Shown here piece by piece: positions 34,181 to 38,265 of a stretch of 38,265 nt of DNA. The position numbers were made by a program, and so were the translations under genes. The DNA is from Acidimicrobiia bacterium (GTDB lineage: Bacteria; Actinomycetota; Acidimicrobiia; Spongiisociales; UBA11373): assembly GCA_029263095.1 (NCBI GenBank), contig JAJCYA010000071.1:1-38265 (forward strand), given 5' to 3'. The notes beneath the pieces are model-generated. The model ran no database searches. It saw only the letters and a list, made by a program, of their open reading frames with translations, and was not told the origin of the DNA. Every line of letters begins with the position of its first letter. The stretch's first letter is position 1.

Positions 34181-35229
34181 GCACCTTGGGCCGTCTGTAT
34201 CGCGGCGAGACCCACATCGACTTCGTCGGGAATCGCAACCGGGGTTTTACGTTCTCCGGGATCGTCGTCGCGGCCTCGCTCATCAGCATCATCTTTTTCG
34301 GCTTCAACGTGGGTGTGGACTTCGAAGGTGGCACCGTCATCGAGATGGAGAACCCGGCGACCGCACAGCTCTCGGACGTGCGCGACGCGCTTTCCGATCT
34401 CGGCTTCTCGAACGCCAAGGTCCAAACTCGCGGTGAGGGTGTCCGCATCCAGACCGAACAGCTGTCGAGCACCGAAGAGCAAGCAGTCGTTGAGGCCGTT
34501 GCCGCGGTCGTCGGGGAAGACCCGAACGAGGCAAGTCGTCAGACCGTCGGGCCGACGTTCGGGCGCCAAGTAGCGGAGTCGGCGATCCGCGCGCTCGTGA
34601 TCTTCCTGATCGTTGTGGGCTTCTACATTTCGATTCGTCTCGAATGGAAGATGGCTTTGGCCGGAATGCTGGCGTTGGGCCACGATCTCGTGTTCACCGC
34701 AGGGATCTACTCAATCGTCGGCTTCGAGGTCTCTCCAGCAACCGTCATTGCCATCCTCACGATTCTGGGCTATTCGCTCTACGACACGGTTGTCGTGTTC
34801 GACAAGGTGCTCGAGAACGTCAAGGAACGTGGGGAGAGGCACACGATCTCCGCCATCGTGAACATGTCCATGAACCAGGTGTTCATGCGTTCTATCAACA
34901 CCTCGCTCACCAGCCTGCTCCCCATCGGGAGTCTGCTGTTCGTTGGTTCCTTCCTGCTGGGAGCGACGACGCTCAAGGAGTTCGCACTGGCCCTGTTCAT
35001 CGGCGTCTTCGCCGGGACCTACTCGTCGATCTTCGTGGCTGCTCCCGTGTTGGCGCGATGGAAGGAACGGGAGGACCAGTGGCAGCGGGTTCGTCGCCGG
35101 GTCGAGCGCAAGGGCTCTGAAGATGAGTTCGCAGTGACCCACGGCCAGGCCGGGATCTCGCACCAAACCATCGCCACCCAGACCGGGGCTACTCCTCGTC
35201 CGCCGAAGAGGCGCCGGAAGAAGCGGTAG
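34177..35229 (+). CDS. secF: protein translocase subunit SecF
   Basis: A 350-residue membrane protein, partner of SecD. It has the GVDFEGGT motif after the first helix, an extracytoplasmic loop of about 90 residues, and the five-helix C-terminal block with the LGYSLYDTVVVFDKVLEN motif. A basic, probably cytoplasmic tail of about 55 residues ends in lysine/arginine repeats. The ATG overlaps secD by four bases. The apt gene follows after 93 bases. Confidence 0.95.
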   Translation: MSTLGRLYRGETHIDFVGNRNRGFTFSGIVVAASLISIIFFGFNVGVDFEGGTVIEMENPATAQLSDVRDALSDLGFSNAKVQTRGEGVRIQTEQLSSTEEQAVVEAVAAVVGEDPNEASRQTVGPTFGRQVAESAIRALVIFLIVVGFYISIRLEWKMALAGMLALGHDLVFTAGIYSIVGFEVSPATVIAILTILGYSLYDTVVVFDKVLENVKERGERHTISAIVNMSMNQVFMRSINTSLTSLLPIGSLLFVGSFLLGATTLKEFALALFIGVFAGTYSSIFVAAPVLARWKEREDQWQRVRRRVERKGSEDEFAVTHGQAGISHQTIATQTGATPRPPKRRRKKR

Positions 35230-35310
35230 CCGAGGTTCAGTCTGGACCGTCCCGCAGGCGGCCGGCGACGGTGATCGCCACTCAGATCTGGGGTCGCGAC
35301 GCAGGCCTCG

Positions 35311-35316
35311 TACAAT
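35311..35316 (+). promoter_or_regulatory. candidate apt -10 element
   Basis: TACAAT ends 6 bases before the apt ATG at 35323, so transcription should begin at or next to the start codon, giving a leaderless mRNA. There is no ribosome-binding site in that gap, which agrees. The expected -35 position reads CTGGGG, not a clear match. Confidence 0.45.
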
Positions 35317-35322
35317 CCGACG

Positions 35323-35841
35323 ATGGACCAACTGCGATCCCTCATTCGAGACGTGCCCGACTTCCCCGAACCGGGGATCATGTTCAAGGACATTGCGCCG
35401 CTGCTGGGTGATGCGCACGCGTTGAATCGAGCCCTCGACCTGATGTCCGACCCGCATCGCGACCAGTCTCTCAGCCACGTCGCAGGTATCGAGGCTCGCG
35501 GGTTCATCCTCGCCACCCCGGTGGCAGCGCGGATCGAAGCCGGATTCGTCCCCATCCGAAAGCCGGGGAAGCTGCCTTGGAAGACGGTCCAGACGACCTA
35601 CGATCTGGAGTATGGAACAGACGCCCTTGAAGCGCATTCGGATGCTGTCACGCCGGGTGACAAGGTTCTTGTCGTCGACGACGTGCTGGCCACAGGCGGT
35701 ACCGCGGCCGCTGCGGTGGAGTTGGTCCAGTCTCTTGGCGCCGAAGTGGTTGGTATCTCTGTCTTGGTCGAACTGGCGTTTCTCGGTGGTCGGGCGAAGA
35801 TCGACGTACCCGTACATGCGGTAATTGTGTATGACGGCTGA
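35323..35841 (+). CDS. apt: adenine phosphoribosyltransferase
   Basis: A 172-residue purine-salvage enzyme making AMP from adenine and phosphoribosyl diphosphate. It starts with the family block VPDFPEPGIMFKDI, carries AGIEARGFI and RKPGKLPW, and has the PRPP-binding loop VLVVDDVLATGGTA. Length is normal. Its 3' end overlaps the start of the following rel gene by 11 bases, an arrangement (secF-apt-rel) common in actinobacteria. Confidence 0.95.
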   Translation: MDQLRSLIRDVPDFPEPGIMFKDIAPLLGDAHALNRALDLMSDPHRDQSLSHVAGIEARGFILATPVAARIEAGFVPIRKPGKLPWKTVQTTYDLEYGTDALEAHSDAVTPGDKVLVVDDVLATGGTAAAAVELVQSLGAEVVGISVLVELAFLGGRAKIDVPVHAVIVYDG

Positions 35842-38026
35842 TGTTGCCTTCCCGACGGGCGACAGGATCATCACTGATCTTGCGCCTGTGCTCGACCGGT
35901 TCCGGCAACACCACCCACTCGGCGCCGATGACTTGATCCTGCGGGCCTTCAATGCGGCTCGGACGCTGCATTCGGGCCAGGAGAGGAAATCGGGCGAGCC
36001 GTACATCACGCATCCACTGGCGGTCGCCTACATCCTGGCCGGATACGGCATGGACGCCGAGACGATTGCAGCCGCCCTTCTGCACGACACGGTTGAGGAC
36101 ACGGAACTGACGATCGAAGCCGTGATCGATGAGTACGGCGAGACTGTTGCTGCGCTCATCGATGGTGTGACCAAGCTCGATCGGGTCAGGTTCTCCAACC
36201 GGGAGGATCAGCAGGCAGCGACCATCCGCAAGATGGTCATGGCGATGGCCCGCGACGTGCGGGTTCTCATCATCAAGTTGACCGATCGGCTCCACAACAT
36301 CAGGACTATCCATCCGCTCGAGGAGGAGAAGCAGCAGCGCATTGCAGCCGAGACTTTGGAGGTGTACGCACCGCTGGCTCACAGGCTTGGTGTCCAAGAG
36401 ATCAAGCACGAGATGGAGGATCGGTGTTTCGCCGTTCTCCATCCGCGGCGGTATGAAGAGATTGTCGGCTTGCTGCGGGCAAGGTCCGGCGAGCGCGACG
36501 CGTACATCTCGTCGGTGGTGGACGAGGTGTCGCAACTTCTCGACACAAACGGGATCAGTGCCGAGGTCACCGGGCGCCCGAAGCACATCTACAGCATCTA
36601 CCGCAAGATGGTTGATAGCGGTCGGACGTTCGACGAGATTCACGATTTGATTGGGATTCGCGTTATCGCCAAGGAAGTCGCCGACTGCTACGCCGCTCTC
36701 GGCATTGTCCATACGCGATGGCCTCCCGTACACGGTCGCTTCAAGGACTACATAGCGATGCCAAAGTTCAACCTCTACCAGTCCCTGCACACGACCGTGG
36801 TGGGGATTGACGGTAAACCGCTCGAGGTCCAGATCCGGACACGCGACATGCACGATCGCGCCGAACACGGCGTAGCCGCCCATTGGGCCTACAAGGAAGG
36901 CGAGGAGGAGCCAAAGGAGATAACAGGCGTCAGGGGTCTGTCGGAGATCACCGAGGATTACGAGAGCCCCGCTGAGTTCCTCGCCAGCCTCAAGCTAGAC
37001 CTGTACCAAGACGAGGTCTTTGTCTTGACTCCCAAGGGTGATGTCAAGGGCTTGCCGCGGGGGGCGACCGCGATCGATTTCGCCTATGCGGTCCACACCG
37101 AGGTGGGGCACCGCACCACCGGAGCCAAGGTAAACGGCCGCCTGATCCCATTGGCGACGAAGCTCGAGTCGGGCGACATCGTCGAGGTGATCACATCCAA
37201 GAGTGGAGGCCCGAGCCGGGACTGGCTCGGGTTCGTTCGCACGTCGCGGGCGTCGGCAAAGATTCGGCAATGGTTCAGCAGGGAGCGACGCGAGGAGGCT
37301 CTGGGTGAAGGTCGTGACCAAGTAGCCAAACTGCTCCGCAAGGAGGGTCTGGGACTGAACGCGTCGAAACGCGATGAGTTGCTTGCCAAGGTCGGCGATT
37401 CGCTCGGTTATCGAGACTTGGAGTCCCTGTATGTCGCGATTGGCGACGGGAACGTTCACCCCCAGACCGCGATCAATCGTCTGGTGCGCCTGGTTCGGCC
37501 CAAGGCCGATGAAGCCGACATCGATCCGACGACTGTTCCCACAGGGCCGCGACGACCGGGTGCCCCGTCACGAGGAATCGTGGTTGAGGGTATGGACGAC
37601 ATGTGGGTGCGGGTCGCCCGGTGCTGTGCTCCAGTGCCAGGCGACGACATCGTCGGGTTTGTGACGGTCGGTCGAGGTGTGTCGGTACATCGATCCGATT
37701 GCACCAACATAGGCAACCTGAGCGATCGTAAGGAGCGAATGGTCGATGTCGCCTGGGGGGCCGGCGGTGTCGGGACGTTTGCGGCCTGGATTCAGGTCGA
37801 GTCGCTCGACAGGCCCAGGCTGCTCCGGGACGTGACTACGGCTCTTGCCGATGTCGGGGCCAACATCATCGCGTCTTCCTCGGCGACCAGCAGGGAACGG
37901 GTTGCAGTCTTGCGGTTCGAGATCGAGCTTTCGGACATCGTCACTCTCGATCACGCCATCGATGAGGTGAAGGCGATCGACGGTGTCTACGACGCGTATC
38001 GACTCGTTCCAGGCGGAGGCGAGTAG
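35831..38026 (+). CDS. rel: bifunctional (p)ppGpp synthetase/hydrolase
   Basis: A 731-residue long RelA/SpoT homologue that makes and degrades the alarmone (p)ppGpp in response to starvation. The N-terminal HD hydrolase domain is intact (H61, H85-D86 in ALLHDTVEDT), followed by the synthetase domain with GRPKHIYSIYRKM and VQIRT. R303-F-K-D306 fits the RxKD signature of bifunctional enzymes rather than the ExDD of synthetase-only RelA. TGS (about 385-450), a conserved cysteine region (RCCAPVPGD) and a C-terminal ACT domain follow. The ATG at 35831 overlaps apt by 11 bases; a TTG two codons earlier is possible. Confidence 0.95.
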   Translation: MTADVAFPTGDRIITDLAPVLDRFRQHHPLGADDLILRAFNAARTLHSGQERKSGEPYITHPLAVAYILAGYGMDAETIAAALLHDTVEDTELTIEAVIDEYGETVAALIDGVTKLDRVRFSNREDQQAATIRKMVMAMARDVRVLIIKLTDRLHNIRTIHPLEEEKQQRIAAETLEVYAPLAHRLGVQEIKHEMEDRCFAVLHPRRYEEIVGLLRARSGERDAYISSVVDEVSQLLDTNGISAEVTGRPKHIYSIYRKMVDSGRTFDEIHDLIGIRVIAKEVADCYAALGIVHTRWPPVHGRFKDYIAMPKFNLYQSLHTTVVGIDGKPLEVQIRTRDMHDRAEHGVAAHWAYKEGEEEPKEITGVRGLSEITEDYESPAEFLASLKLDLYQDEVFVLTPKGDVKGLPRGATAIDFAYAVHTEVGHRTTGAKVNGRLIPLATKLESGDIVEVITSKSGGPSRDWLGFVRTSRASAKIRQWFSRERREEALGEGRDQVAKLLRKEGLGLNASKRDELLAKVGDSLGYRDLESLYVAIGDGNVHPQTAINRLVRLVRPKADEADIDPTTVPTGPRRPGAPSRGIVVEGMDDMWVRVARCCAPVPGDDIVGFVTVGRGVSVHRSDCTNIGNLSDRKERMVDVAWGAGGVGTFAAWIQVESLDRPRLLRDVTTALADVGANIIASSSATSRERVAVLRFEIELSDIVTLDHAIDEVKAIDGVYDAYRLVPGGGE

Positions 38027-38065
38027 CGCTCAAGGTTGGTGTCGATACGGCCGACATCGGCCCAT

Positions 38066-38265
38066 ATGCCTGTTCATTGTGTCGGCCAGTCGGACGGCGA
38101 CGGCGGTTTCAGCCTCGTTGAGGCCGGTATCGCCGTCATGCTTCTTTCTGTGTTCATCGCACTGTTGGGGAGCAGTCTGAGTGCTGCCTCCAACAATCTG
38201 GTTGAGAATCGCGCTAGGGAACAGGCCGTAGCTGTGCTGTCCGAAGAGATGGAGTACATGCGTTC
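38066..38265 (+). CDS. prepilin-like protein (partial, runs off the window)
   Basis: The first 66 codons of a type IV prepilin-like protein. A short polar leader ending in DGG is followed by F-S-L-V-E at the start of a 20-residue hydrophobic helix (FSLVEAGIAVMLLSVFIALL), with the glutamate at position 5 of the mature form; the glycine before F is the expected prepilin peptidase cut site. The helix continues into a polar amphipathic region. The ATG at 38066 is used; a GTG at 38039 in the same frame is an alternative. The 3' end lies outside the window. Confidence 0.75.
   Translation, partial: MPVHCVGQSDGDGGFSLVEAGIAVMLLSVFIALLGSSLSAASNNLVENRAREQAVAVLSEEMEYMR

Noticed and set aside
34711-36009. 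A 432-codon open frame on the minus strand
   Set aside because: It is antisense to secF, apt and the start of rel, which have strong family matches; its translation has no domain character and is rich in arginine, histidine and proline, as expected for a shadow frame in GC-rich DNA.
35648-36883. A 411-codon open frame on the minus strand
   Set aside because: It lies entirely antisense to apt and rel, with no recognisable motif or start signal.

Overview
The window is a GC-rich stretch of what is most likely an actinobacterial chromosome, probably an uncultured Acidimicrobiia-like lineage; that placement is an inference from gene content. Supporting signs are many GTG/TTG starts, four-base stop/start overlaps, a phosphatidylinositol-phosphate synthase / acyltransferase / PimA-type mannosyltransferase block, and the order pdxS-pdxT-yebC-ruvC-ruvA-ruvB-(queA-tgt)-yajC-secD-secF-apt-rel. 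The block order is the classical actinobacterial one, but queA and tgt sit between ruvB and yajC, and the usual closeness of thrS to pgsA is broken by about 9 kb of other genes.

Layout. (1) 1-5.45 kb looks accessory: hypothetical membrane proteins (246-785 +; 2396-759 -), a three-gene minus-strand module (4342-2751), a possible 3' gene remnant, a worn zinc-ribbon gene and two truncated tRNA-like sequences ending near 4795 and 5450, which resemble old integration footprints. (2) 5.5-8.3 kb, minus strand, is an envelope cluster: a BON/OmpA-like protein, a small membrane coiled-coil protein, and a TadG-like von Willebrand A protein preceded by a strong hairpin. (3) 8.6-11.9 kb holds a membrane-anchored sulfite-oxidase-family molybdoenzyme, a single-domain peptidoglycan-binding-like protein, a patatin phospholipase and a tiny zinc-ribbon protein. 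(4) 12.0-18.8 kb has thrS, an RND/MMPL exporter with a small membrane partner, and a TrpF-like protein coupled to a PfkB sugar kinase. (5) 22.8-18.8 kb, minus strand, carries an EF-G paralogue, citrate synthase and a hypothetical protein. (6) 22.9-38.0 kb, plus strand, is housekeeping: phosphatidylinositol mannoside lipid synthesis, pyridoxal phosphate synthase, YebC, Holliday-junction processing, queuosine tRNA modification, the Sec auxiliary proteins, adenine salvage and the stringent-response enzyme. (7) The last 200 bases start a prepilin-like gene that runs off the window.

How they work together. PgsA, PatA and PimA are successive steps of phosphatidylinositol mannoside assembly; PdxS and PdxT form one enzyme complex; RuvA, RuvB and RuvC form one resolvasome; QueA and Tgt act in one tRNA modification route; YajC, SecD and SecF form one membrane complex. 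The most promising undescribed item is the TrpF-like/PfkB pair, in which the TrpF-like protein lacks the usual catalytic cysteine motif. No CRISPR array, transposase, integrase or rRNA gene was found.
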